A stretch of DNA of 64,000 bases from Tectiglobus sp965224045 (GCA_965224045.1 CBDCYD010000014.1:434001-498000), one strand, 5' to 3'; shown: positions 1 through 7,650, numbered from the stretch's first letter. Program-made: numbers and translations. The notes: generated by a model from the letters alone, not told the origin.

Positions 1-552
1 ACGCACGAGGGGCCGTTTGCGGCCGTCGCAATTGCGGTGCCGGCACCGGAGGCGCGGCTCATTCTGGGCGGTATCGACGTGTTGGCCGATCCGATCGAGC
101 GCGTGCGCATGGCGCCGATCTGGTCGCTGGTGATGCGGTTCGACAAACCGGTGCTGCCAGAGTTCGACGTCTATTCCGATATGTCGCAGGCGATCCGCTG
201 GGTCGGCCGCAACAACGTCAAACCCGGCCGCAAGGGGCGCGGTGAGCACCTGGTGATCCACGCCGGGCAGGCCTGGAGCCGGGAGACGGAAGACGTCGAT
301 CCGGAAGATGTCGCGGAGGAGATGTGGTCTGAGGTGTGCCACGTGTTGTCGATCGCGCCGGAGCGGCCATCGCAAATGCGTGCGCATCTGTGGACCAATG
401 GTCTCGTCGATATTGCGCTGGGCGAAACCTATCTGTTTTCGAGCGAGCACATGGTCGGCGTCGCCGGTGACTGGTGCCTAGGCCGGCTCGCCGAACACGC
501 CTTCGAGAGCGGTGCGCAGCTTGGGCGTGCCATCGTCGGCGGGCTGAATTAG
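1..552 (+). CDS. Renalase-like FAD-dependent oxidoreductase, C-terminal part (5' partial)
   Basis: The reading frame is open from base 1 and ends with TAG at 550-552, so the N-terminus with the FAD-binding Rossmann domain lies outside the window. The visible 183 residues include a VAIAVPAPEA-like strand, a stretch in which a tryptophan-containing substrate-domain segment is followed by RVGRNN- and GRGEHLVIHA-like segments, and a final GVAGDWCLG...AFESG segment. That last segment matches the C-terminal FAD-contacting motif (GD near the end, then a helix) of flavin amine oxidase/renalase-like proteins. The substrate is not predictable. It lies upstream of sdhC in the same direction with about 160 bp between, so it is probably a separate transcription unit. 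Family assignment rests on the C-terminal motif only. Confidence 0.7.
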   Translation, partial: THEGPFAAVAIAVPAPEARLILGGIDVLADPIERVRMAPIWSLVMRFDKPVLPEFDVYSDMSQAIRWVGRNNVKPGRKGRGEHLVIHAGQAWSRETEDVDPEDVAEEMWSEVCHVLSIAPERPSQMRAHLWTNGLVDIALGETYLFSSEHMVGVAGDWCLGRLAEHAFESGAQLGRAIVGGLN

Positions 553-713
553 CGCGGGCAAATTCCCACGGCTTTAGATGATTTGGCGGCCCGCGAGAAG
601 GGGAGACCGCCCGATCGGGCGTGCGATGCACCCTTCGATGCATTGCCGCGGCTCAAGGGCCACGCTAAAACAACCGGCAATTCTTACATTCGCAAGCTAC
701 GGAGAGGCAACGA

Positions 714-1130
714 ATGGCAAGTGCCGGCTCATCCGGTGACGAGGATACGCGTCCCCTGTCACCGCATCTGCAAGTCTACACACCGCAGATCAACATGGTG
801 ATGTCGATCGTGCACCGGATTACAGGTGCGGCGCTCTATGTCGGCACGTTGCTGCTCGCCTGGTGGCTGATCGCTGCGGCAACCGGGCCGGAATATTTCG
901 CCTATGTAAACGGACTTATGGGCACGCTGCTCGGACGGATCATTCTGCTGGGATATACCTGGGCGCTGTTGCATCATATGTTCGGCGGGATCCGGCACCT
1001 CATATGGGATACGGGGCGCGGGTTCGAGCTCGGTACAGTGGATGCGATGTGCTGGGCGTCGCTGATCGCTTCGTTGGCCGGCACCGTAATCATATGGATG
1101 GCGGCAGGCGGCTTTGCGGGAGTGCTATGA
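714..1130 (+). CDS. sdhC: Succinate dehydrogenase cytochrome b556 subunit
   Basis: Membrane anchor of complex II, which helps bind haem b and ubiquinone. The 138-residue protein has the family signature RPLSPHLQVYTPQINMVMSI near the N-terminus, followed by the SIVHRITGAALY segment at the start of the first membrane helix. Two more hydrophobic helices follow, with the haem-ligand region LLHHMFGGIRHLIWD between them. The start ATG is preceded by a GGAGAGG Shine-Dalgarno at about 701-707. Its stop overlaps the sdhD start by 4 bp (ATGA), indicating translational coupling. Length and order fit alphaproteobacterial SdhC. Confidence 0.96.
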   Translation: MASAGSSGDEDTRPLSPHLQVYTPQINMVMSIVHRITGAALYVGTLLLAWWLIAAATGPEYFAYVNGLMGTLLGRIILLGYTWALLHHMFGGIRHLIWDTGRGFELGTVDAMCWASLIASLAGTVIIWMAAGGFAGVL

Positions 1131-1513
1131 CCATGAGCCTACGTACCCCCCTCAAAAACGTTCGAGCGCTCGGTTCGGCCAAGGAAGGCGCGGACCACTT
1201 CTGGCAACAGCGCGTGACGGCGGTTGCCAACATCGTGCTGGCCGTATTCCTCGTGTGGCTGGTTGCCAGCCTCGCCGGCAAGGACCACGCCGCGGTGCGG
1301 GCCGCGCTCGGCAATCCGCTGGTGGCGGTGGCGCTGTTGCTGGCGATCCTGTCCGGCGTCTATCACATGCGGCTCGGCATGCAGGTCATCATCGAGGATT
1401 ATATCCATAGCGAGGGTGGCAAGGTGGTGCTGTTGATGCTGAACACCTTCTTTGCGTTCGCGGTTGGGCTGGCGTCGGTGTTTGCTGTTTTGAAAATCAA
1501 CTTCGGGGCTTGA
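1127..1513 (+). CDS. sdhD: Succinate dehydrogenase hydrophobic membrane anchor subunit
   Basis: Second membrane anchor of complex II, 128 residues. Three hydrophobic segments are visible: after GADHFWQQRVTAVAN, around LVAVALLLAILSGVYHM, and at LLMLNTFFAFAVGLASVFAV. The conserved SGVYHMRLGMQVIIEDYIH region carries the histidine and the DY motif typical of the quinone/haem site in alphaproteobacterial SdhD. The chosen ATG (1127) overlaps the sdhC stop and has GGAG at about 1118-1121. An in-frame ATG two codons later (1133) is possible. The gene is followed 6 bp later by sdhA. Confidence 0.95.
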   Translation: MTMSLRTPLKNVRALGSAKEGADHFWQQRVTAVANIVLAVFLVWLVASLAGKDHAAVRAALGNPLVAVALLLAILSGVYHMRLGMQVIIEDYIHSEGGKVVLLMLNTFFAFAVGLASVFAVLKINFGA

Positions 1514-1519
1514 ACGATC

Positions 1520-3355
1520 ATGGCAGAAAGCGGAAACGGCATTGCAGCACCGCACGTGAACGGCAAGGCCTACACGATCATCGATCATACCTACGACGTG
1601 GTGGTCGTCGGCGCCGGTGGTGCCGGCCTGCGGGCTACGCTCGGGGCGGCTGAGGCCGGCCTGCGCACGGCTTGTGTGACCAAGGTGTTCCCGACGCGCT
1701 CGCACACGGTTGCAGCCCAGGGCGGGATCGCTGCATCGCTCGGCAACATGGGCAAGGACGACTGGCGCTGGCACATGTTCGACACCGTCAAAGGTGCCGA
1801 CTGGTTGGGGGATCAGGATTCAATCGAGTACCTGTGCCGTAACGCGCCGGAGGCCGTCTACGAACTGGAACATTACGGCGTGCCGTTCTCGCGTACCGAG
1901 GACGGGCGGATCTATCAGCGCCCGTTCGGGGGTATGACAACAGACTTCGGTGAGGGGCCGCCGGCACAACGCACCTGTGCGGCCGCCGACCGCACCGGGC
2001 ATGCGATGCTGCACACGCTTTACGGACAGTCGCTCAGGCATTCGGCCGAGTTCTTCATCGAGTACTTTGCGATCGACCTGATGATGGATCAGGACGGTGC
2101 CTGCCACGGCGTCGTCGCGTTGTGCCTGGATGACGGAACCGTTCATCGGTTCCGCGCCAAGAAGACGGTTCTGGCAACCGGCGGATACGGCCGCGCCTAC
2201 TTCTCGGCAACCTCGGCGCACACCTGTACCGGTGACGGCAACGCGATGGTGCTGCGGGCCGGGCTGCCGTTGCAGGACATGGAGTTCGTGCAGTTCCACC
2301 CGACCGGGATCTACGGCGCCGGGGTCTTGATAACCGAGGGTTCGCGCGGGGAAGGCGGATACCTGACCAACAGCGAAGGCGAACGCTTCATGGAGCGGTA
2401 TGCTCCGAGCGTGAAGGATCTCGCCTCGCGCGACGTCGTCTCGCGTTCGATGACGATGGAGATCCGCGAAGGACGCGGTGTCGGCAAGGACAAGGACCAC
2501 ATCTTCCTGCACCTGGATCATCTCGATCCGAAAGTACTGGCCGAGCGCCTGCCCGGCATCACGGAAAGTGCGAAAATCTTTGCCGGAGTCGACCTCAGGC
2601 GGGAGCCGATCCCGGTGATCCCGACCGTGCATTACAACATGGGTGGAATCCCGACCAACTTCCACGGCGAGGTCGTCACCTTGAAGGATGGCGATCCCGA
2701 CCATGTGGTGCCCGGCCTCATGGCGATCGGCGAGGCGGCATGCGTATCGGTGCACGGCGCCAACCGGCTTGGTTCGAACTCGCTGATCGATCTCGTCGTG
2801 TTCGGGCGGGCTGCGGGGCTGCGGTGCGGCGAAACCGTGGAAGCCGGTTCGGCGCATCCGGAACTTCCGGGCGATGCCGACGAACTCGCGATTTCGCGGC
2901 TCGACAAGGCGCGGCACGCGGCGGGCGGTTCGCCAACCTCGCAACTGCGACTTGAAATGCAGCGCGTGATGCAAACCAACTGCGCGGTGTTCCGTGACGG
3001 GCCGGTGCTCGAGGAAGGCGTCGAGAAGATCGCCGAGGTGTGGAAGCGCAGCGAAGACATCGCGATCTCGGACCGGTCGCTGATCTGGAACTCTGATCTT
3101 GTCGAAGCGCTGGAATACCAAAATCTGATTTCGCAGGCGGCGGTGACGATGTACAGCGCCGACAACCGCAAGGAAAGCCGTGGTGCGCACGCCCGCGAGG
3201 ACTTCACCGAGCGCGACGACGAACACTGGATGAAGCACACGCTGGCGTGGGCCGACGATGCGGCGCGGACGGTGACGATCGATTATCGGCCTGTGCACGA
3301 GTACACGATGACCAACGAAATGGCCTATATCGAGCCCAAGGCGCGCGTTTACTGA
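1520..3355 (+). CDS. sdhA: Succinate dehydrogenase flavoprotein subunit
   Basis: Catalytic subunit of complex II that oxidises succinate to fumarate and passes electrons to FAD; 611 residues, normal family length. The FAD-binding glycine motif GAGGAG is at residues 31-36. The SHTVAAQGG segment begins at residue 61, with His62 the expected covalent FAD attachment site. Later come the substrate-binding FHPTGIYG and GSRGEGGYLTNSEGERFM regions, the VHYNMGGIPTN motif, and the GEAACVSVHGANRLGSNSL motif. The C-terminal domain ends YTMTNEMAYIEPKARVY as usual. It directly follows sdhD. Unusually, sdhB does not follow at once: two other genes lie between. Confidence 0.98.
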   Translation: MAESGNGIAAPHVNGKAYTIIDHTYDVVVVGAGGAGLRATLGAAEAGLRTACVTKVFPTRSHTVAAQGGIAASLGNMGKDDWRWHMFDTVKGADWLGDQDSIEYLCRNAPEAVYELEHYGVPFSRTEDGRIYQRPFGGMTTDFGEGPPAQRTCAAADRTGHAMLHTLYGQSLRHSAEFFIEYFAIDLMMDQDGACHGVVALCLDDGTVHRFRAKKTVLATGGYGRAYFSATSAHTCTGDGNAMVLRAGLPLQDMEFVQFHPTGIYGAGVLITEGSRGEGGYLTNSEGERFMERYAPSVKDLASRDVVSRSMTMEIREGRGVGKDKDHIFLHLDHLDPKVLAERLPGITESAKIFAGVDLRREPIPVIPTVHYNMGGIPTNFHGEVVTLKDGDPDHVVPGLMAIGEAACVSVHGANRLGSNSLIDLVVFGRAAGLRCGETVEAGSAHPELPGDADELAISRLDKARHAAGGSPTSQLRLEMQRVMQTNCAVFRDGPVLEEGVEKIAEVWKRSEDIAISDRSLIWNSDLVEALEYQNLISQAAVTMYSADNRKESRGAHAREDFTERDDEHWMKHTLAWADDAARTVTIDYRPVHEYTMTNEMAYIEPKARVY

Positions 3356-3364
3356 GGCAAGAAG

Positions 3365-3796
3365 GTGGGTGCAGCCGGGATGCGCGGGCTTGGATTATCA
3401 GCGCAGATCATCCCGAGTCTTCTGGCCCGGGACCTAGAAGAGACCACGGCGTTCTACTGTGATCGCCTCGGTTTCGAGAGGGTCGGGCGCTATCCCGAAA
3501 GCGGGCCGGCGACCTGGGCAGCGTTACGGCGCGGTGATGGCGAGCTGCATTTCTTTTCCGAGGCGCCGACCGGACTTCCTGACACGCCCTGCTTCAGCGG
3601 AACGCTTTATTTTCACCCGGGCAATGTGCGCGCACTTGCCGACGAACTGAGAGAGAAAGTGACGTTTGCCTGGGGCCCGGAAGAAATGGACTACGGCATG
3701 CTGGAATTCGCCGTTCAGGACCCGAACGGGTATTTCATCGCATTCTGGGAGCCTGCAGAGCGACAGCAGGTGTCGCAAAAGAGAGGTGGGGCGTGA
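3365..3796 (+). CDS. VOC (glyoxalase/bleomycin-resistance fold) protein inside the sdh cluster
   Basis: A 143-residue single-module vicinal-oxygen-chelate protein. It shows the beta-alpha-beta pattern IIPSLLARDLEETTAFYCDRLGF, a middle strand pair, and the closing LEFAVQDPNGYFIAFWEPA motif (D-P-x-G-Y-x-I). The metal ligands typical of glyoxalase I are not all obvious, so it may be a binding protein or non-lyase VOC enzyme. GTG at 3365 is preceded by GAGG within and after the sdhA stop, only 9 bp from sdhA. Its end overlaps the next gene by 4 bp (GTGA), so all are probably co-transcribed. Substrate unknown. A link to complex II is suggested only by position. Confidence 0.82.
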   Translation: MGAAGMRGLGLSAQIIPSLLARDLEETTAFYCDRLGFERVGRYPESGPATWAALRRGDGELHFFSEAPTGLPDTPCFSGTLYFHPGNVRALADELREKVTFAWGPEEMDYGMLEFAVQDPNGYFIAFWEPAERQQVSQKRGGA

Positions 3797-4437
3797 GCGG
3801 CGCTGAGGCGGCAGAAGACGAACGGGAAGATGGCGATACCCGGATTGCCCCGGATCCGTTCACGGCCGTGCTGCCGGCGCTGGCAGCGCTCGGGGCGATC
3901 GCCTCGATCGCGACGGTGAACTGGGTTGCGCACGAGCGAACGCCGGACCGTACGAAATCCAAGCGCAAGGTCGTCGTGGCGCTTCGGGACCTCGAAAAAT
4001 GCTGCCTCGGGCTGCAGGAGATCTTCCGGCGCTTTCATCGTGCGAAAAAGCTCTTTGCCGGAGAAGGTGGAGCGGCCGCGTCGCCGTTGAAATTCGGCGT
4101 TCATGGCCCGCGGGTCGGGCCGGCGGCCGTCAAGATCTACCACCAGTCGATGAACGATATCGCATCGATGATGGTGCTGGCCTCGCAAAATGCCTTCGAG
4201 GTGATGGCTGCGATCGAGGATGGTGAAATCGATCCGCCTGACGAGATTTTCTATGGCTTCGGTGAAGAGCAGGAGCAACTCAACAAGCTGATCCTGGAGC
4301 GGGCAACGCTCAAGGCATCGGTCGAAGCGGGTCTGGCGGTCGCGGTGCGGCTGACGGAACTGGTGCAGCAATTGAAGGACTATCGTTCGACGTCAGTCGT
4401 GGCCGGCAGGACGGACGGCGGCGACTCAAAACTTTGA
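3793..4437 (+). CDS. Unknown membrane-anchored protein inside the sdh cluster
   Basis: I do not recognise this 214-residue protein. An acidic N-terminal tail (residues 1-20) is followed by one hydrophobic segment, about residues 22-45 (FTAVLPALAALGAIASIATV), and a basic patch (RTPDRTKSKRK). The rest is a mostly helical soluble domain with two short Cys-containing helices (LEKCCLGLQEIF). A single-pass membrane protein with a cytoplasmic or periplasmic helical domain is the simplest reading. The GTG start overlaps the VOC gene stop (4 bp), indicating translational coupling. A 99-bp gap then precedes sdhB. Its place between sdhA and sdhB makes a role in complex II assembly or regulation conceivable, but that is inference. 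Confidence 0.75.
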   Translation: MSGAEAAEDEREDGDTRIAPDPFTAVLPALAALGAIASIATVNWVAHERTPDRTKSKRKVVVALRDLEKCCLGLQEIFRRFHRAKKLFAGEGGAAASPLKFGVHGPRVGPAAVKIYHQSMNDIASMMVLASQNAFEVMAAIEDGEIDPPDEIFYGFGEEQEQLNKLILERATLKASVEAGLAVAVRLTELVQQLKDYRSTSVVAGRTDGGDSKL

Positions 4438-4536
4438 CGACGTGGCGAACGGTCACTGGCGCTAGTGCATCAAGCCAGGCAGGCCGCTAGCCGTAGCTGA
4501 GTGACGCGGAGCAGAAAGCGAAGGGCAAGACTGGCA

Positions 4537-5316
4537 ATGGTGCAACTGACGCTGCCGAAAAATTCGACCATCAAGACGGGAAAGACCTGGAACGAGAAAG
4601 GTGCGGGTGGCCGCTGGAAGAAGTTCCGGATCTACCGCTGGAGCCCGGACGATGGTGAAAATCCGCGTGTGGACACTTACTGGGTCGATCAGAACGAATG
4701 TGGACCGATGATCCTCGACGCGCTGATCAAGATCAAGGGCGAGGTCGATTCGACGCTGACGTTCCGGCGATCCTGCCGCGAGGGCATTTGCGGATCATGC
4801 GCAATGAATATCGACGGCAAGAACGGGCTCGCGTGCCTGGAGGCGATCGACGACGTCAAGGGAACGGTGAATATCTATCCGCTGCCGCACATGAAGGTGG
4901 TCAAGGATCTGGTTCCCGACATGACCAACTTTTATGCCCAGCATCGCTCGATCGAGCCGTGGCTCAAGACGTCCTCGCCGATGCCGCCGACGGAATGGCG
5001 CCAGAGCCGCGACGACCGCGAAGGCCTCGACGGCCTCTACGAATGCATTCTTTGCGCCTGTTGTTCGACGTCCTGCCCGAGCTATTGGTGGAACTCGGAC
5101 CGGTATCTTGGGCCGGCCGTTCTGCTGCAGGCTTATCGTTGGGTGAACGACTCGCGCGATGAAGCGACCGGCGAGCGGCTGGACGATCTCGAAGATCCGT
5201 TCCGCCTCTATCGCTGCCACACGATCATGAATTGCGCCAAAGCTTGTCCCAAAGGGCTCAACCCGGCAAAGGCGATCGCCGAGCTCAAGAAACTCATGGT
5301 CGAACGGCGCGTCTGA
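4537..5316 (+). CDS. sdhB: Succinate dehydrogenase iron-sulfur subunit
   Basis: Electron-transfer subunit of complex II, 259 residues. The N-terminal ferredoxin domain carries the [2Fe-2S] ligands in CREGICGSCAMNIDG and the later NGLACLEAID. The C-terminal domain carries CILCACCSTSCPSYWW and CHTIMNCAKACPKGLNP, which bind the [4Fe-4S] and [3Fe-4S] clusters. ATG at 4537 gives the usual MVQLTLPKNS start. An upstream GTG at 4501 would add 12 basic residues and is less likely. The gene is separated from sdhA by about 1.2 kb containing two other genes in the same direction. Confidence 0.97.
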   Translation: MVQLTLPKNSTIKTGKTWNEKGAGGRWKKFRIYRWSPDDGENPRVDTYWVDQNECGPMILDALIKIKGEVDSTLTFRRSCREGICGSCAMNIDGKNGLACLEAIDDVKGTVNIYPLPHMKVVKDLVPDMTNFYAQHRSIEPWLKTSSPMPPTEWRQSRDDREGLDGLYECILCACCSTSCPSYWWNSDRYLGPAVLLQAYRWVNDSRDEATGERLDDLEDPFRLYRCHTIMNCAKACPKGLNPAKAIAELKKLMVERRV

Positions 5317-5356
5317 CGTTTGCGCCAGGACGCTGCGTGCGTGGCTAGATCATCGT

Positions 5357-5396
5357 GCCTCAAGTTGGAGCCGCGACAGCCGTTCCAACCTGAGGC
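5357..5396 (+). terminator. Hairpin downstream of sdhB, possible transcription end
   Basis: A 13-bp inverted repeat with one mismatch (5357-5369 and 5384-5396) encloses a 14-base loop, 40 bp after the sdhB stop. No T-run follows on the plus strand; it is followed by A residues. It could end sdh transcription with Rho, or protect the 3' end. The hairpin is directly visible; the function is inferred. Confidence 0.45.
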
Positions 5397-5410
5397 AAAA
5401 AGTTGCCCCA

Positions 5411-5695
5411 AAAGCGCGTCGAAAAAATGCGCCTCGCTATGGGTTTCATTGCCTCACGCCGCTATTCGCGCTGCGCGCGGCGGCTCCGGCGGGGCGGCCA
5501 TTCGGCCGGGTCGCGTTGCTCCCTTATGAGCGAATGCGTTTTGCTGCGGCATGCCCTGAAAGCGCGTCGCAAAAAAATGCGCCTCGCTATGGGTTTATTG
5601 CCTCACGCCGCAATTCGCGCTTTGCGCGGCGGCTCCGGCGGGGCGGCCATTCGGCCGGGTCGCGTTGCTCGCTTATGAGTCAATCCGTTTTGCTG
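5411..5695. repeat. Two tandem copies of a ~137-bp direct repeat
   Basis: Copy 1 spans 5411-5546 and copy 2 spans 5559-5695, each starting AAAGCGCGTC and ending TTTTGCTG, at a period of 148 bp. They differ by a few substitutions and single-base indels. The repeat core is very GC-rich (CGGCGGCTCCGGCGGGGCGG), while the edges are mixed. The indels shift the frame between copies, so the open frames across it are unlikely to code for protein. There is no transposase and no clear terminal inverted repeat. It probably belongs to a dispersed intergenic repeat family of this genome. Confidence 0.85.
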
Positions 5696-6023
5696 TGACA
5701 TGACTTAGACGTCAATCGACAACGCCTCGCCAGCAATTGCCGAAAAGGAGGTGGCGACGTGGTCGCCACGGTGCGGCGTTCAGCCGGCCGGGAAAACGTT
5801 TTCGGGCGGACTTCGTTTATGCTCGCTTATTTTGTTTCCGCGGCCACCAAGCCATGGGGAAAGGGGCCGTTCAGCGTCGTGCAAGCACCTTGCCCTATCG
5901 GGCAGACATTACTTCAGAAAGCGACCGGCTCTCCTTAGTTTCTCAATGAGCATAAAAATAACTGGAGGAATGCGGTGCATCGCCTCCAGTTGCAAATTGT
6001 CAAAAGGGGAACTTTGCTCAATC
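5696..6023. other. Intergenic sequence without a recognised gene
   Basis: Between the tandem repeat and the histone-gene hairpin there are only short frames with no recognisable protein and no convincing start signals. An AAGGAGG-like string at about 5744-5750 has no credible coding sequence after it. I see no tRNA or clear regulatory motif. Confidence 0.5.
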
Positions 6024-6060
6024 CGCCCCTGTCCCGGTTGCCCATCACCGGGACGGGGCG
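6024..6060 (-). terminator. Stem-loop just past the histone-like gene
   Basis: The arms 6024-6038 and 6047-6060 pair almost perfectly (one bulged T at 6030) around an 8-base loop, ending 8 bp beyond the stop of the minus-strand histone-like gene. The stem is GC-rich, as in intrinsic terminators, but the following minus-strand sequence has no long U-run. It is probably the 3' end of that transcript. Confidence 0.6.
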
Positions 6061-6068
6061 AATGAGGT

Positions 6069-6503
6069 TCAGGCAGCTTTTTTGCGCACCGAAGCTTTCT
6101 TGACGGCCTTTTTGACGGCGGTCTTCTTCTTCGTAGCAACCTTACGGGTGCTTGCCTTGCGGACCGGTGACTTCTTCACGGCGGTCTTCTTGGCTGTCGA
6201 CTTGCGAGCAGCTTTCTTGGCCGGAGCCTTCTTCACGGAAGCCTTGCGGACCGTGGCCTTGCGCGCTGTGGTCTTGCGAGCCGTGGTCTTACGAGCCGTC
6301 GACTTGCGAGCCGTCGACTTGCGTGCCGTGGTCTTACGGGCCGTCGACTTGCGAGCTGCAGACTTACGCGCCGGAGCCTTCTTGGCGGCCGACTTGATCG
6401 TGGACTTGCGAGCCGGAGCCCGCTTGGCAGCTGCCTTCTTGACAGTTGCCTTCTTGGCAGCGGCCTTGCGAGCCGGCGCCTTCTTTACGGCGGTTCGTGC
6501 CAT
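6069..6503 (-). CDS. Histone H1-like lysine/alanine-rich nucleoid protein
   Basis: A 144-residue, extremely basic protein made almost only of K, A, R, T, S, V and P. It starts MARTAVKKAPARKAAAKK. The centre consists of KSTAR/KTTAR pentads (about eight in a row), flanked by KKAPARK- and VKKA-type units like those in eukaryotic H1 tails, bacterial AlgP and Hc1-type proteins. It has no globular domain and is expected to bind DNA nonspecifically and compact the nucleoid. ATG at 6503 has GGGAGAGAGAAC directly upstream on the minus strand. A longer frame starting at 6557 lacks such a signal. Repeat number is likely to vary between strains. A long open frame on the opposite strand is a by-product of the repetitive composition. 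Confidence 0.88.
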   Translation of the reverse strand: MARTAVKKAPARKAAAKKATVKKAAAKRAPARKSTIKSAAKKAPARKSAARKSTARKTTARKSTARKSTARKTTARKTTARKATVRKASVKKAPAKKAARKSTAKKTAVKKSPVRKASTRKVATKKKTAVKKAVKKASVRKKAA

Positions 6504-6523
6504 AGTTCTCTCTCCCAAAAAAC

Positions 6524-6540
6524 GTTCGACTGATTCGAAC
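6524..6540. promoter_or_regulatory. Small palindrome upstream of the histone-like gene
   Basis: GTTCGA (6524-6529) and TCGAAC (6535-6540) form a 6-bp inverted repeat with a 5-base spacer, 21 bp before the start codon and just upstream of its Shine-Dalgarno. It could be an operator or a 5'-UTR hairpin. No regulator is identified. Confidence 0.3.
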
Positions 6541-6557
6541 AAAAAAATCATGTGCAA

Positions 6558-7037
6558 ATTCTTCTGATTTGTTGACAGGAAAAATGAATTCTGCCTGCAA
6601 AAACTTTCTCGAAGGATGAAAAGTGTTGCATGAAGGCATCAAATTTCAATGATTTCATGGTGTTTCCATTTTTGGTGGAGCTGGTTTTTGAGCTTGCGCG
6701 GCTAACTCGACGACGTTGTTACATCGTTTTGTGAATCGTTTTGCACGTACTTTGCGCGCATCGCGACTCCATTTCGAATGTTTCGAAGTTTGAAAGTGCA
6801 CGCCTGATTCTGTTTTTGCGATATGCGTTTTGATTATCGAAAACGCGATGAATTCCAAACTACAAAGTGCAGTCCAATTATTGCGATACTCAATCGCAAA
6901 AAAGAAATTCGTTCTGACCCGGCGTTATCAGGAATGAATGGCAGCGCTCGTGTAGCGCGCCTGGCGTGTGGTCGCCGTGTGCGGCTGGTCTATCAGTCAA
7001 ACGCCAGGTGCAATAGCCACATAAGAAATATAGGCTT
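6558..7037. other. AT-rich intergenic stretch
   Basis: This stretch is clearly richer in A and T than the surrounding genes, with many short A and T runs. It must contain the promoter of the minus-strand histone-like gene. I find no convincing coding sequence: the open frames are short, lack ribosome-binding sites and have atypical composition. Confidence 0.6.
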
Positions 7038-7116
7038 GCACGTGTTCCCTATGGTTCTGACATTTGTCCTCGACAGCGCCGCACGGAATAGCAAATGTCA
7101 GAACCGGAACGCGTGC
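7038..7116. repeat. Long imperfect hairpin (inverted repeat) in non-coding DNA
   Basis: An inner perfect 14-bp inverted repeat (7053-7066 and 7092-7105) is extended by a second 11-bp pairing (7038-7048 with 7106-7116, one G-U type mismatch). A 4-base bulge (7049-7052) on the 5' side separates the two. The loop is 25 bases. No T-run follows. A folded small RNA, an RNA-processing signal or a MITE-like element are all possible. Confidence 0.7.
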
Positions 7117-7140
7117 GGTTGCAGCTTGCTGCCGACGACG

Positions 7141-7204
7141 ACACCTGGGTACTTGTGTGGCATATATATAGTATAGGCGCATTCTTTCGCCCGTTTGCAG
7201 GAGG
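7141..7204 (+). promoter_or_regulatory. Probable promoter region and strong Shine-Dalgarno of the 7211 gene
   Basis: An AT-rich CATATATATAGTATAG segment at about 7160-7175 offers a good -10-like element in otherwise GC-rich DNA. AGGAGG at 7199-7204 lies 6 bases before the GTG start at 7211, an ideal ribosome-binding site. The -10 assignment is tentative; the Shine-Dalgarno is clear. Confidence 0.5.
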
Positions 7205-7210
7205 ATTGAC

Positions 7211-7534
7211 GTGAGTGACGGTGGACAAGGTGAAATGATGCTGACGATTTTTCTCAGGCATCAACAAGACAAGAACCTGGGTGAGATCAATGCAAAGCTC
7301 GATGCGAGCGAGTTTTGGGAAAACTTTCCGCCGGACGGCTGCAATATCGTTTCCTGGTACGTCATGATGGGAATTGGACAGGTCGTTACGCTGAGATTTC
7401 CGGCAGAAAAGCTACGTGACGTCAATCTTGCCATCGAACAGCGCGCGTGGGGTTCGTTTTCGACGGAATTCTATGCCACCTACGATTTCAAACCGCGCTA
7501 CGACGTGATCCGCAAGGACCGCGGCTTGTCCTGA
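7211..7534 (+). CDS. Small conserved protein of unknown function
   Basis: A 107-residue protein with no recognised enzyme motif. It reads as an alpha/beta small fold: an opening strand MMLTIFLRHQQDKNLGEIN, a helix, then NIVSWYVMMGIGQVVTLRFP, a helix KLRDVNLAIEQRAWG, and a final strand FSTEFYATYDF. This resembles a ferredoxin-like (GYD/ABM-type) fold. From memory, similar short proteins occur in Rhizobiales genomes as uncharacterised proteins. The GTG start is fixed by AGGAGG six bases upstream. It stands alone, with its own AT-rich promoter region. Confidence 0.8.
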   Translation: MSDGGQGEMMLTIFLRHQQDKNLGEINAKLDASEFWENFPPDGCNIVSWYVMMGIGQVVTLRFPAEKLRDVNLAIEQRAWGSFSTEFYATYDFKPRYDVIRKDRGLS

Positions 7535-7650
7535 ATTCTGCTGTCCGGCGGGAGTTGGCGTCTTCGCGTGCGGCTACCGCGCTGCGAGCGGATGGCTGTC
7601 CGGTTGCCGGCCAGCACCGCATGGCGCTGCCGGCCGACATCCGCGACTGA

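Noticed and set aside
608..632. Palindrome around GCCCGATCGGGC upstream of sdhC
   Set aside because: Short GC palindromes of this kind are expected by chance in high-GC DNA; no terminator or operator context.
5403..5678. 91-codon open frame across the tandem repeats
   Set aside because: The two repeat copies are read in different frames because of indels, the product is Arg-rich low complexity, and no ribosome-binding site is present.
6082..6567. 161-codon open frame opposite the histone-like gene
   Set aside because: It exists because the repeated K/A/R codons of the minus-strand gene leave few stops on the other strand. Its translation is a low-complexity string and it has no ribosome-binding site.
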